Source: Singulisphaera sp. GP187 (GTDB lineage Bacteria; Planctomycetota; Phycisphaerae; Phycisphaerales; SM1A02). Taken from it: a DNA stretch of 64,000 bases. Shown here piece by piece: positions 39,309 through 49,364 of this stretch. The notes beneath the pieces were generated by a model. That model was not told the origin of the DNA, searched no databases, and worked only from the letters and a program-made list of their open reading frames with translations. The stretch covers positions 159,978-223,977 of the forward strand of contig CAMBMO010000002.1 in the NCBI GenBank assembly GCA_945868805.1. The letters are read 5' to 3'. Both the position numbers and the translations under genes were made by a program. Within the stretch, counting starts at the first letter, position 1. Every line of letters begins with the position of its first letter.

Positions 39309-39818
39309 TTATCCCGACTTCGGCAGCAATCCGCCCAGAATCGCCCTGAAATTTTCACCGAAGACAAAGTTGTGCTCTGGCAAATCCAATCCTGCGCGAT
39401 TCTGATCGACATGACTGAAAATGATCTCGGTGCGACCAATGTTGATCCACCCTCCGCCACGATGATCAAATCTGCTGATCGTTCCCTTGGTCGATGCACC
39501 CATATCGTCCATACGTTCGATCGTCGCGTCGTAGCGAATTGACTGGCCAGGAAAAACATCGCTCTCGAAGATTGCCTCTGTGACCTTCGCCAAGATCACC
39601 TTCTCTTTGAACTGACGAACGCTTCCCACCAAGATCCCCGCCGTCTGTGCCATTCCTTCAAGCATCAGGCTTGCGGGCATCATCGGCTGAGCTGGACCAT
39701 CCGCCCCTTCGGCGAAATGTTGGTGCAGGTGATCCTCGGCAAGCGAGACATTCTTGATTGCCACAAGCCGAGCATTCGGTTCATGCAGCAGAATCGCGTC
39801 AATCCAAAGCCAGCGCAT
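39309..39818 (-). CDS. FabZ/FabA-like 3-hydroxyacyl-ACP dehydratase family protein
   Basis: WIDAILLHEPNARLVAIKNVSLAEDHLHQHFA..PMMPASLMLEGMAQTAGILVG hotdog dehydratase pattern. Confidence 0.85.
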   Translation of the reverse strand: MRWLWIDAILLHEPNARLVAIKNVSLAEDHLHQHFAEGADGPAQPMMPASLMLEGMAQTAGILVGSVRQFKEKVILAKVTEAIFESDVFPGQSIRYDATIERMDDMGASTKGTISRFDHRGGGWINIGRTEIIFSHVDQNRAGLDLPEHNFVFGENFRAILGGLLPKSG

Positions 39819-39833
39819 GCATTACGCCACGCG

Positions 39834-40226
39834 TCAGGCGGGCGCTCCTGCTTTCAACTTGTTTGCGACGAAACTCACGAGGCTGTTCACCGTGAAGACT
39901 TCCGAAACCTTCTCCAACTTCGGATCCGCGGCGAACGCGCTGAAATCAACATGTGGCATCTTCTCTTTCAAGAGTGCAAGCCCAGCAGCATTCACGACGC
40001 CATCGTTGACATACTTCGGATCGTTGATGTTGTCCGGGAAGAGCTCACCTTGACCAATCTTGAAGCCAAACGCCTTCTCAATTCTGAAGACGATGTCGAG
40101 AAAGTCGATCGACTCTGCGTGCAAGTCGGTCGTCAACCGCGCGGTTGGGGTGACTTCCTCGTCGTCGACACCCAGCGCGTCGACCAGCACACCCTGAACC
40201 TTGTTGAAAATCTCGTCGTGACTCAT
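39834..40226 (-). CDS. Acyl carrier protein (extended form)
   Basis: EIFNKVQGVLVDALGVDDEEVTPTARLTTDLHAESIDFLDIVFRIEKAFGFKI; D-S-I motif (LHAESIDFLD). Confidence 0.9.
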   Translation of the reverse strand: MSHDEIFNKVQGVLVDALGVDDEEVTPTARLTTDLHAESIDFLDIVFRIEKAFGFKIGQGELFPDNINDPKYVNDGVVNAAGLALLKEKMPHVDFSAFAADPKLEKVSEVFTVNSLVSFVANKLKAGAPA

Positions 40227-40245
40227 GGACAAATTGAACCTCCTG

Positions 40246-40719
40246 TCAAAGTTGAAGCATCCGTACTGGTCGCATTGTAAAGCGTCCGCTGACAGCCGTA
40301 TCGGCGTTCGAGGCACTGCTTCCTGCAGAAGAATTCGCCGCGCATCGAATCACCGTCGCGCTCCCTTTGAAAACCACGCATCCGTCATCCGTCTCTTTGT
40401 CGATGGTCACTTCGCTTCGAAGCCCCTCTCCAGGCCGAACAAAGTTTCCGTATCGCAAGGCACGCACGCCGCCGAGCACCATTCGCTTCGGAACGCCACC
40501 CGCCACCGCTCGGTCTCTCGCCGCCAGAACCAACCGCGCAGATTGCACTAATGCCTCCAGCATGAAGACCCCCGGCAGGACATGGAACCCAGGAAAGTGA
40601 TCCTGCAAGTACTCCTCGCTGAGCGTCACGTTTTTGACGGTCACAGCTCGATTTGGCCCACATTCCAAGACTTGATCGACGAGGCAAAAGTGCATGAATC
40701 CGAAGGGTAATTGATTCAC
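40246..40719 (-). CDS. FabZ-like 3-hydroxyacyl-ACP dehydratase family protein
   Basis: FCLVDQVLECGPNRAVTVKNVTLSEEYLQDHFPGFHVLPGVFMLEALVQSARLVL. Confidence 0.88.
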   Translation of the reverse strand: MNQLPFGFMHFCLVDQVLECGPNRAVTVKNVTLSEEYLQDHFPGFHVLPGVFMLEALVQSARLVLAARDRAVAGGVPKRMVLGGVRALRYGNFVRPGEGLRSEVTIDKETDDGCVVFKGSATVIRCAANSSAGSSASNADTAVSGRFTMRPVRMLQL

Positions 40720-40743
40720 GGCGGTCTGTCCTGCCGATATTTG

Positions 40744-43371
40744 GCTATGGCAAGGAAGTCGCCTATGGCTATCGCACGCCCGAGCAGCAGCTCGGGGGTT
40801 CTCCCTCCCGCATCGATGACAAGCAAGGTCATTTGGTTGGCCTGTTCGGCAATGTGGCTCTACGCCGTCGCGAGCATGCTGAGTTTCTCAAGTAGCGACT
40901 GGCCAAGCCACACGGTCGCGGTTCAACAGTATCCCCCCGAAAACTGGGGAGGGCGAGTCGGGTCAGTTCTTGCGTACGCCGTCTACGAAGGACTCGGATT
41001 CGGATCGTGGGTCGTCCTGCTTTGCGGCGGGTACGCACTGGCCGTGATCGCGACTGGTCGTGCGATTCCCCATCCAATTGTCCGAACAATAGGTGCGGTT
41101 CTTGCGATGCTCTCCGTATCGGCGCTCCATGCACTTTGGTTTCCACATATGGGACCGCTCGCGGGTGCGGACGCGGGATTGGTTCCGGGTTGGATGGCAG
41201 ACCAAATTTGGGGGCGATTCGGCCCGATTGGGGCAAATATTGTCGTCCTTTCGGGATGCCTCATCGGATTCATTGTCGCGGTCGACGAAGTTGTGATGGC
41301 TCTCCCGGGTGCGCTTGTGAAAGCGGTTCAGGCACTCGATCCAGTTTGGGGCTTTGATTATCGTTCTTGCTTCAAGGGATGCTTCGGTCGGGTCTTCGGA
41401 CATAGGGAAGCTCGTCTCCAACCAGCCGTCGTGGTTGGCGAGCTGCATGATGGGGCGGATGTTGAGGAAAAGGAAACATCGGAGAGTGCGCTAGATCGTC
41501 GCCGTCGTCTGGTGCGAGAGTCGCGCCAGGCTGCGGCGGCGGCTCGCCGTGGAGTCGTCGCCGAAGCGGATGAGGACGAGGAAGTCGGCGACGCATACTC
41601 GACCACCGAGGATTCCGCGAAGTCGCAATCCGAAGAAACAACCGAGAATGCAGACGAAACTGATGAAGAAATAGTGTTCGCTCGACCTGCACTCAGCCCG
41701 CAAGAATTGCGCGAGCGGATCGCGCGCATGCCCGTCAGGATGGCGGGCATCAACAAGATTCTCGCGCGCGACGAAGACATTCCTCGTGAAGTGGATTACA
41801 CGGGATACAAGTTTCCCACGCTTGACTTGCTCGAAGACCCCGAGGAGAACTTCTCTCAGCGCATGGAGAGTTTCGTACGCGAGCAAGCTGGAGTCCTGAC
41901 CGAAACGCTTCGCACCTATCAGTTGGACGGCGAAGTCGTCGGCATCGAGAGCGGACCGGTCGTCACCCTTTACTCAGTCGAACTCGCGCCAGGAACGCGC
42001 GTCGCTCGACTCGAGACGATTTCCAAGGACATCGCACGTGCCCTCAGCGCGCCAAACATCCGCATCATCCCGAACATGACCGGGAGGACTGCTGTCGGGA
42101 TTGAAGTGCCAAACCGCACCAAGGAAAAGGTTCGACTGCGCGAATTGATGTCGAGCGGCCATGCGGAGGGCATGCGCCTTCCCATGTTCCTCGGCAAAGA
42201 CAGTTCGGGCGAGCCACTCGTACTCGATCTGACCAAGATGCCTCACGTGCTGATCGCTGGAACTACCGGATCCGGAAAGTCCGTCTGCATGAACAGCATC
42301 ATCATGTCATGGATCTACACCAAGCGTCCCGACGAGCTGAAGTTGGTGCTCGTCGATCCAAAGATGGTCGAGATGAGTCAGTTCGCATGCATCCCACACT
42401 TGATGGCTCCGGTTGTCACCGATATGAATCAGGCGGCGGGGATCCTTGAGTGGACGGTCGGCAAGATGGAAGAGCGATACGAAATGTTCCGCGCGACCGA
42501 AGTGCGGGATATTGCTGCCTACAACGCTCTCGGCGAGGAGGAACTCTTCGCCCGACTCAAGCCAGAGGACGACGCCGCCAGGGCCAGAATCCCGAAGAAA
42601 CTGCCATATATGGTCTTCGTTATCGACGAATTGGCCGACCTCATGCTGACCAACAAAGAGGTCGAAACTCACATCGTCCGGATAGCCCAGAAGGCGCGGG
42701 CGGTCGGAATTCACTTGGTCCTCGCGACCCAAAGACCACAAGCCAATGTCGTCACAGGACTTATCAAGGCGAACATGCCATGCCGTATCGGCTTCAAAGT
42801 CGCAAGTGGGATGGACAGCCGAATCGTGCTCGACCAAAAGGGAGCAGAATTGCTCCTTGGTCAGGGCGACATGATGGTCCTGACCCCATCCGGTAGCGGT
42901 GAACTTCGGCGGTGCCAAGGCACTCTTGTGACCGACAACGAGACTCGAAAGGTCGTCACATTCCTCAAAGATGTCGCAGCTCCAAGCTTCGAGCGAAGTC
43001 TGCTCGCAGTAAAGAGTTCCGCGCAGTTGAACTCTGCTGCGAACGCGGGCGACGGAGGCGATATCGACCCAAACGAACGAGATCCGATGTTTGACAAAGC
43101 AGTCGACATTCTCATCGAGACTGGGCGCGGTTCGGTCAGCTTGCTTCAGCGACGGCTCGCAATCGGATACGGGCGTGCATCGAGACTTGTCGACCAGATG
43201 TCGATGGCAGGAATCCTCTCGGACCATAAGGGGTCGGTTGCACGCGAGGTTCTGATCACCGGCGAGGACTGGTCTCGCATGAAGGCGATGGAAGCGGGCG
43301 AGGATGATCCAGACGAACGTGGGGATGAACGGCGGGGCGACCTGACCGTCGAGCCAGTCACCGACGATTGA
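40744..43371 (+). CDS. ftsK: DNA translocase FtsK/SpoIIIE
   Basis: PHVLIAGTTGSGKSVCMNSIIMS, LVLVDPKMVEMSQF, MVFVIDELADLMLT, ATQRPQANVVTGLIKANMPCRIGFKVAS, gamma domain RRLAIGYGRASRLVDQMSMAGIL. Confidence 0.95.
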   Translation, partial: AMARKSPMAIARPSSSSGVLPPASMTSKVIWLACSAMWLYAVASMLSFSSSDWPSHTVAVQQYPPENWGGRVGSVLAYAVYEGLGFGSWVVLLCGGYALAVIATGRAIPHPIVRTIGAVLAMLSVSALHALWFPHMGPLAGADAGLVPGWMADQIWGRFGPIGANIVVLSGCLIGFIVAVDEVVMALPGALVKAVQALDPVWGFDYRSCFKGCFGRVFGHREARLQPAVVVGELHDGADVEEKETSESALDRRRRLVRESRQAAAAARRGVVAEADEDEEVGDAYSTTEDSAKSQSEETTENADETDEEIVFARPALSPQELRERIARMPVRMAGINKILARDEDIPREVDYTGYKFPTLDLLEDPEENFSQRMESFVREQAGVLTETLRTYQLDGEVVGIESGPVVTLYSVELAPGTRVARLETISKDIARALSAPNIRIIPNMTGRTAVGIEVPNRTKEKVRLRELMSSGHAEGMRLPMFLGKDSSGEPLVLDLTKMPHVLIAGTTGSGKSVCMNSIIMSWIYTKRPDELKLVLVDPKMVEMSQFACIPHLMAPVVTDMNQAAGILEWTVGKMEERYEMFRATEVRDIAAYNALGEEELFARLKPEDDAARARIPKKLPYMVFVIDELADLMLTNKEVETHIVRIAQKARAVGIHLVLATQRPQANVVTGLIKANMPCRIGFKVASGMDSRIVLDQKGAELLLGQGDMMVLTPSGSGELRRCQGTLVTDNETRKVVTFLKDVAAPSFERSLLAVKSSAQLNSAANAGDGGDIDPNERDPMFDKAVDILIETGRGSVSLLQRRLAIGYGRASRLVDQMSMAGILSDHKGSVAREVLITGEDWSRMKAMEAGEDDPDERGDERRGDLTVEPVTDD

Positions 43372-43569
43372 GATCGACGACCGAAAGCCAACTCTGCAAA
43401 TCGGGTTTTTGGTGATTGGAACTTGTTATTTTTTGCCAATCGGGTGTAATGCCAGAGTCACAATTTGGTGTCAGCGCAGCTCGGTGCGATTGGCTTGAAA
43501 CGGATTTCTCGCAACCGCGGTTTGATTTCAGTGATGCTGGGCGCGCGACGACCAAGGAAGGCTGGCCAG

Positions 43570-46500
43570 ATGATCGCAAAACCCGAAGATATTCAGTCCT
43601 CTGCTTATGACCTTCGACGAGCCAATGGGTCGATCCTGCACGGGATCACTCCGAGTCAGGTTCGAGAGATGGCGCTCTCAAACGACCTGTATGACGATGA
43701 CATGATTTCTCGATCTGGTCAGGATCGATGGCGATCCGTTACAAAGCTCAGCGGTCTGTCGATTCGCGCGCGTCCGGTGATGAGCGAACCGACTATCGAA
43801 CCGATTCCGGAGGTCTTCCCAATCTCCCATCCGAATCTCGAACATGAGACTCGCCGTGCCGAGCAACTACAGACGGCTTGTGATCGACTCTTGATTGAAC
43901 GAGACGAATTGCTCGGTGCCATGGACGCCCTTCGTCGCGAATGCGAAGGAGCCACGCGATCAATCGACGGACTTCAAGCTCGTTGCGAACAACTCGAAAC
44001 GGAAGCACAGCAGATCCCGCAACTGCGATTGAACATTGGAGACCTTCAGAAACAAAGCGATGCGCTCGGACAGGATCTATTGCAGGCCGAAACCGCGCTC
44101 GAAACCCAGACCAATGCGCGAACACGGGCGCAGAATCTTGCGGAAGATCTTCGCGAGCAACTGGAAGCGGTCGGTTTGCGCGCTCGGCAAGCGGATACGG
44201 CCCATGAGTGTGAGGTCAATCTGGTGCGAGAGCAGGCTGCGACGATTGAGTCCGAACTCCGCAAGCGACCAGAACAGTCCGAAGTGGATGCGCTCGAGAA
44301 CGCGATGCGCGAGCGCGACATCGCGCAACTTCAATCTGCCGAGGCGCTCGCCCACACCCGCCAGCAGTATCGGCAAGAGCTTGAATCGGCTGAGCAGATT
44401 GCCCGAAATGCACGAGTCACCCACGATGTCGAAGCGTCACTTTTACGTAGCCAGGTCAAGAACCTGACCGAAGAAATCCGCGAGCGCCCCGACCCTTCCA
44501 TCGTTCAAGATCTCGAGGCTGCCACACTTGAACGCGACCGTGCGCAAGAGTCCGCGCAGATCGCAGGCGCCGAACGCGACGAGTTGGTAACAACTCTTGG
44601 ACAATCCCAAGATGCGCTTCGTGCAGGAGACGACCTTCGCAGAGCGCTTGAGAAGTCGCTGAACTCGATGAAGATAAATGTCGCCGAACTGTCCGACGAG
44701 CTTGCACGAGTTCGAACGGCTGAGAGCGAACTGCAATCCGCGTACTCGCTCGTGCTTGCCCGCGCGGATTCCGCGGAAGCATCTGCCACTCAAGAGCGAC
44801 TGGCTCAGGAAGAATTGAAGTCATTGAGTGCGCGATCACAAGCAGAGCGCGACTCGATTGCGAAGTTACGTGAAGTTGCGGTCTCGCAACGCGATGCCGC
44901 ACTCTCTGAGCGCGATTCGACCCGCCTCGCCGTTGGTGCGACTCAAACTGAATTGCTCAAAGTTCGACGGGAGTTTGACGCCCTGAAGAGCGACTTCGAC
45001 TCGTCATGCATCGCACTTTCGGAACAGACCGCGCGCGCTTCCGCACTCGAAGGATCGGTTGCTGCGATGCGCTCGCAAAGCGAAGCACTCGCGACTGATC
45101 TTGATTCGAGGATCGACGAGATCGCGCAACTCAATTCGCGTGCCGAAAGCACTGCAAAGCAGACGCGAGAGGATGCACGACGCCACGACGAGTTCTTGCA
45201 AAGGATCGGAGTCCTTGAATCGACCGCAATGGACGTGGAACACGAACGCGACTCAGCACGAGCCGATGCAACCACTTTGCAGGTCGAGCTTGCCTCCACG
45301 CGCGAATCCGCAACCGTCGAGTCGCAAAAACATGCCGCGACACTGCGGGAACTCGCCGAGGAACGATCTCGTGTCGTCGCCCGCGACGAGCTCATTTTCC
45401 GAGAGTCTCTGCGATGCGAGGAGCGCGAGACCGAGAGCCGACGACGCAGTGCCGATCTCGCCGCACTCCGCGCTGACTGCGAGACTGAGCGTCGCCGCGC
45501 GGATGACGCGACGATGCAGATCGCAACATCGCAACGAGACCTCTTTGAATCACGCAATGTCGCGACAGCGCAGGCGGTGCAGTTACAGGACTCCCAGCTC
45601 CAACTTGAAGCACTGGCCGCGCTCGAGCAATCCGCTCGGTCGTCTCTCGTCGCTGCGAGTCGTGAACGTGACGAGTTGTCCTCTGCACTCGCAACTGCGC
45701 ACGCTGCAATCGCTTCGCGCGAGCAACAGGTCTCGGCCGAGCGTGGGCTCCGCGATCAGGCGGAGGGAAGCTCTCGCCAATTGCTCGCGAGCTACGAAAA
45801 GCTTGCCGACGACACTGGGAGAAGGATCACCGACCTCGAAATCAAACTGTCCGATTCGAACCACACGATTCAAGCTGCCCGCGCGCGCGAGGAAGAGCTC
45901 GTCGGTTCGCTCTCCGAGGCGCACTCGCAGATGAAGTCAATCTCGCACAAGCTTGCGAGCGTTGAGGAACAACGTTCAGCGATGACCCGTGACCGCGACT
46001 CGCACGCGAAGCGTGCTTCGAACGAGGCAGCAGCACGGGCAGTCGCAGAAGAGAAGATCAGCGCAACAAACGAACGTGCACTCAAGGCTGAGCGCGACGC
46101 GCGATCGACCTATGAGCGCGCCGTTCAAGTCGCATCGGTGGCGCTGTGCGGAGCCAAACAGCGGCTCGAAGAAGACTATTCCAAGTCGCAGACCGAACTT
46201 CACGCGCTCGAGCACATCGTCGCCGAGGCGAGCAAGCAGGTCATCGCCACCGGCGGGACGCTTCCTGGAGTGCCGTTACTTCCGCGCGAAGCTGCGGCCC
46301 AAGCTGAAGAAATCGCGAGGTCGATCGCCGAAGCCAAGAGGTTTGCCGACGCGAAGGCACTCGCCGATGAGAAGGCTGCGGTGGATGCCGCGGCCGCGGC
46401 TACTTCCGCCGCTCTCGCGGCTCGCGTCGAGTCGCAGAGGAACGCGACACCACCAACGAGCTATCGCATGATCGATGGCGGGCTTGACGACACGACGATC

Positions 46501-48885
46501 TCACGACCACAGTCGCCCCGCGCCGGAGTGACGAACTCGCAGTCTCGTTCAGGTGGACAGCGCGAGCGCGTCTCGCAGCCTCGGGCGCAAAGTTCGAGCT
46601 CGGCTTCAGACGACGATTCCAGTTCTACGAACGACAATTCCTGCGCGCTTCTTGAGACGAAAAAGGCGGCGCCACAAGTCGATCCAACGCGACCTCCAGT
46701 TTCGGCGCGTCGAGCCGGTGCAGGACCAGTTCTTGACGATGCGTGGATCGATGATCACTGCGCATCTGATGCTCGCGAAGTGCCATCGAGCGCATTCAGG
46801 CTCGTGACTCTCACGGCTCTCGCGGTCACTTTCACGGCGACGATCTCAGCGCTCCCTGACTTCGCGCTTCTCGATTTTCGCGCGGCGTTCACTCGGATTG
46901 CGAGTTGGGTCGTGGCGATCCCCGCCCTCATCGCTCTGGTGCACCTCATCGCGCGACGATGTGAGCCAGTGCTCTCACGACGCATTCCAATTCTTGCGGC
47001 TGGAATGATCTCGATCGCTCCACTTTCCACGATGGCATTTGGATCATCGCCTTGGATTGGCGTAATGATTGTCGTGGCCGGCGCGTCTTTACCGTGGCTC
47101 ATGTGCTATGCCGCTTGGCCCGATCCATCCCAAGTGGGACTCGTCCGCCGCGAAGATCTCGTGGTCGGCACATTCGATCGTCGCGCGACCGTCGCTTCGA
47201 TCGTCTGTGCAGCTCTGGCAATCGTCGGAGTCGCCACGACATTCTTGCCCTGGGACGCGACAATGAAGGTCGCCATCGCAACACCGACGGGAGGATGCTT
47301 CGCAGTTCTGTTGGTGTCGCTCGTCAGCGTACTCCTGACACCTTCCATTCGATCGCATGCGTCCATCGCAGCTTGGGGTGCGCTTGCGGTCATCGTTGCA
47401 TTCCTCGCCGACACTTTTCGATCGCAGGGCATCAGCCAAGCGCTCTCGACGATTGAACCGTCGGTGTGGATCGCGCTCTTGGTCGCATGGTCGTCGGTCG
47501 CGGCGAGTTCGCTCGCTTCGGCGTGCGATGCGCGTCGCATCTCCGAGGCGCTTCAAGCGATCGCCGACGATGACGCTCCCGCACTCGTCGCGCACGAACG
47601 CATCCACGCGGCGTGCATCATGGGATTGACCGCGGTCCTTCCACTACTTCCGGCACTGGTGGCATTCCATCTCGTGCGGGAAAGGTCACGGCGCGCCGAG
47701 AGCCAATTGCGATCGCTCGCCAATCTCGAAATCTGGTTCGTGCTCGCACTCATTGCCGGAGGCGGCGCTGGAATCGTCTTTCCGTCAGTCATCGGAGCAT
47801 CGATCGTGATCGGACTTCTTGCGGGGCACGCCGCGATCTGCATCGCCGCAGCAATCACAGTCGGCGCGGACAGATTCGTCCGATTCCCGTCGCCAGCGGC
47901 GCTGCTTGCTCGCCCCGGAGGCGGGCTCGACCTCCCCGTGCCCCTTGTCACCATCCAGCGAACTGCGAAGCACTCGCCTCATCGACCAATTGTTCATCCG
48001 TGCGGAACGACGATTTGGGGTCTTGCCACGATCGTGCTTGGATGCCTTGCGGTCGCGAGCGCGACGAAGAGCCCCGCACTCTCGCTCGCTCTTGGACCGA
48101 TTCTCGGGCTAGCGATCTGGACTCCCTCCTTGATCGCATCGCGTTGTCGACATCAGGACACGATCGTGCTCTGTGCCCTTGCGACACTCTTGCCCGTGAT
48201 CTTCGCGATCGCTGGTTACGCGCTTGATGTCACAGCGAAGCCCGAAGGAATCCCGATGCTGGTCGCCATCGGTGGCGCCGCGTCGGGAATATGGGCGCTC
48301 CTTGTCGGTTGGGCATTCAAGGGGATGAACCAACTCTCATCGCTGACTCAATCAGCCTCGTTTGAGGTTGACGAATTCGGCGAGACGATCGCTCCCACTG
48401 AACGACCCATCGCATGTCGACGACGAGAAAACCTGATGCGGCGAGTCGCAATCGGTTCTTCCGGATTCACCGCAGCATCTGCGCTCGTGCTTGCGCTGCC
48501 GAGTGCGGGTTCGATCGCACCCTCACCATCGCTCGTCTGTGGCACGGTTGCGTTGACGCTCGCGACGTCGGTCTGGATGATGGCGATCCTTGGCGATCGG
48601 ACTCGAGTCGTCCGCAGCGCAGGATTGTTCACGGCGATGCTTCTGGCGAGCTCGTTCTTTGCCGTACTTCCGATGTTTTTCCGCGCCACTGAGATTGGTG
48701 CGCTCGGCGCGGTTGGAGCGCTTCCATTCTGCGCGGTTGCATCCATCGCCGCATTGCTGACGGCGGGGATTCTCAACACGATGAGGTCACCGAGTCGCAG
48801 CGGTCGGTCGCGAACGCCAGTGAAGCTCGCAGCATCGGTCAAGCGCTCCGATTCCGCACCCAAACGAAAGCATGTCGCAATATGA
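43570..48885 (+). CDS. Giant protein: GYF_2/DUF4339-like N-terminus, very long coiled coil, low-complexity linker, multi-TM C-terminus
   Basis: YDLRRANGSILHGITPSQVREMALSNDLYDDDMISRSGQDRWRSVTKL; ~900 aa Glu/Arg/Ala heptad-like sequence; C-terminal third with many hydrophobic segments. Confidence 0.8.
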   Translation: MIAKPEDIQSSAYDLRRANGSILHGITPSQVREMALSNDLYDDDMISRSGQDRWRSVTKLSGLSIRARPVMSEPTIEPIPEVFPISHPNLEHETRRAEQLQTACDRLLIERDELLGAMDALRRECEGATRSIDGLQARCEQLETEAQQIPQLRLNIGDLQKQSDALGQDLLQAETALETQTNARTRAQNLAEDLREQLEAVGLRARQADTAHECEVNLVREQAATIESELRKRPEQSEVDALENAMRERDIAQLQSAEALAHTRQQYRQELESAEQIARNARVTHDVEASLLRSQVKNLTEEIRERPDPSIVQDLEAATLERDRAQESAQIAGAERDELVTTLGQSQDALRAGDDLRRALEKSLNSMKINVAELSDELARVRTAESELQSAYSLVLARADSAEASATQERLAQEELKSLSARSQAERDSIAKLREVAVSQRDAALSERDSTRLAVGATQTELLKVRREFDALKSDFDSSCIALSEQTARASALEGSVAAMRSQSEALATDLDSRIDEIAQLNSRAESTAKQTREDARRHDEFLQRIGVLESTAMDVEHERDSARADATTLQVELASTRESATVESQKHAATLRELAEERSRVVARDELIFRESLRCEERETESRRRSADLAALRADCETERRRADDATMQIATSQRDLFESRNVATAQAVQLQDSQLQLEALAALEQSARSSLVAASRERDELSSALATAHAAIASREQQVSAERGLRDQAEGSSRQLLASYEKLADDTGRRITDLEIKLSDSNHTIQAARAREEELVGSLSEAHSQMKSISHKLASVEEQRSAMTRDRDSHAKRASNEAAARAVAEEKISATNERALKAERDARSTYERAVQVASVALCGAKQRLEEDYSKSQTELHALEHIVAEASKQVIATGGTLPGVPLLPREAAAQAEEIARSIAEAKRFADAKALADEKAAVDAAAAATSAALAARVESQRNATPPTSYRMIDGGLDDTTISRPQSPRAGVTNSQSRSGGQRERVSQPRAQSSSSASDDDSSSTNDNSCALLETKKAAPQVDPTRPPVSARRAGAGPVLDDAWIDDHCASDAREVPSSAFRLVTLTALAVTFTATISALPDFALLDFRAAFTRIASWVVAIPALIALVHLIARRCEPVLSRRIPILAAGMISIAPLSTMAFGSSPWIGVMIVVAGASLPWLMCYAAWPDPSQVGLVRREDLVVGTFDRRATVASIVCAALAIVGVATTFLPWDATMKVAIATPTGGCFAVLLVSLVSVLLTPSIRSHASIAAWGALAVIVAFLADTFRSQGISQALSTIEPSVWIALLVAWSSVAASSLASACDARRISEALQAIADDDAPALVAHERIHAACIMGLTAVLPLLPALVAFHLVRERSRRAESQLRSLANLEIWFVLALIAGGGAGIVFPSVIGASIVIGLLAGHAAICIAAAITVGADRFVRFPSPAALLARPGGGLDLPVPLVTIQRTAKHSPHRPIVHPCGTTIWGLATIVLGCLAVASATKSPALSLALGPILGLAIWTPSLIASRCRHQDTIVLCALATLLPVIFAIAGYALDVTAKPEGIPMLVAIGGAASGIWALLVGWAFKGMNQLSSLTQSASFEVDEFGETIAPTERPIACRRRENLMRRVAIGSSGFTAASALVLALPSAGSIAPSPSLVCGTVALTLATSVWMMAILGDRTRVVRSAGLFTAMLLASSFFAVLPMFFRATEIGALGAVGALPFCAVASIAALLTAGILNTMRSPSRSGRSRTPVKLAASVKRSDSAPKRKHVAI

Positions 48886-49343
48886 CCCACCAACTCAGCG
48901 GCGAAGTGATTGAGCGAGGTCTCGTCGCAGCGATCGAGCAAGCCGAGAAAGGATGGCGCGAGGGAGGCATCCCGATCGGATCGTCCTTGCTCGATTCCGA
49001 TGGCAACATCGTCGCGCGAGGTCACAATCAGCGCGTGCAGTCTGGAGATCCCACTGCGCACGCCGAGGTCGACTGTGTTCGCAAAGCTGGGCGACGACGC
49101 GACTGGAATCGACTCACGCTCGTCTCGACACTCTCCCCCTGCCCGATGTGTTCCGGAACCGCCATCCTCTTCAAGATTCCACGAGTCATCATTGGCGAGA
49201 ACAAAACATTTCTCGGTGCTGAAGATTGGATGCGCGCGTCTGGGATATTGCTGACAGTTCTCGATGATCCGCGTTGCATCGCGCTCATGGAGCGCATGAA
49301 GCGCGAGAAGCCCGATCTCTGGGCGGAAGACATCGGGGAGTAG
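48882..49343 (+). CDS. Cytosine deaminase-like nucleoside/nucleobase deaminase (yeast Fcy1-type)
   Basis: EGGIPIGSSLLDSDGNIVARGHNQRVQSGDPTAHAEVDC...STLSPCPMCSGTAILFKIPRVIIGENKTF...KPDLWAEDIGE. Confidence 0.85.
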   Translation: MTHQLSGEVIERGLVAAIEQAEKGWREGGIPIGSSLLDSDGNIVARGHNQRVQSGDPTAHAEVDCVRKAGRRRDWNRLTLVSTLSPCPMCSGTAILFKIPRVIIGENKTFLGAEDWMRASGILLTVLDDPRCIALMERMKREKPDLWAEDIGE

Positions 49344-49364
49344 CGAGGACTTTCAGTCGGAGGT

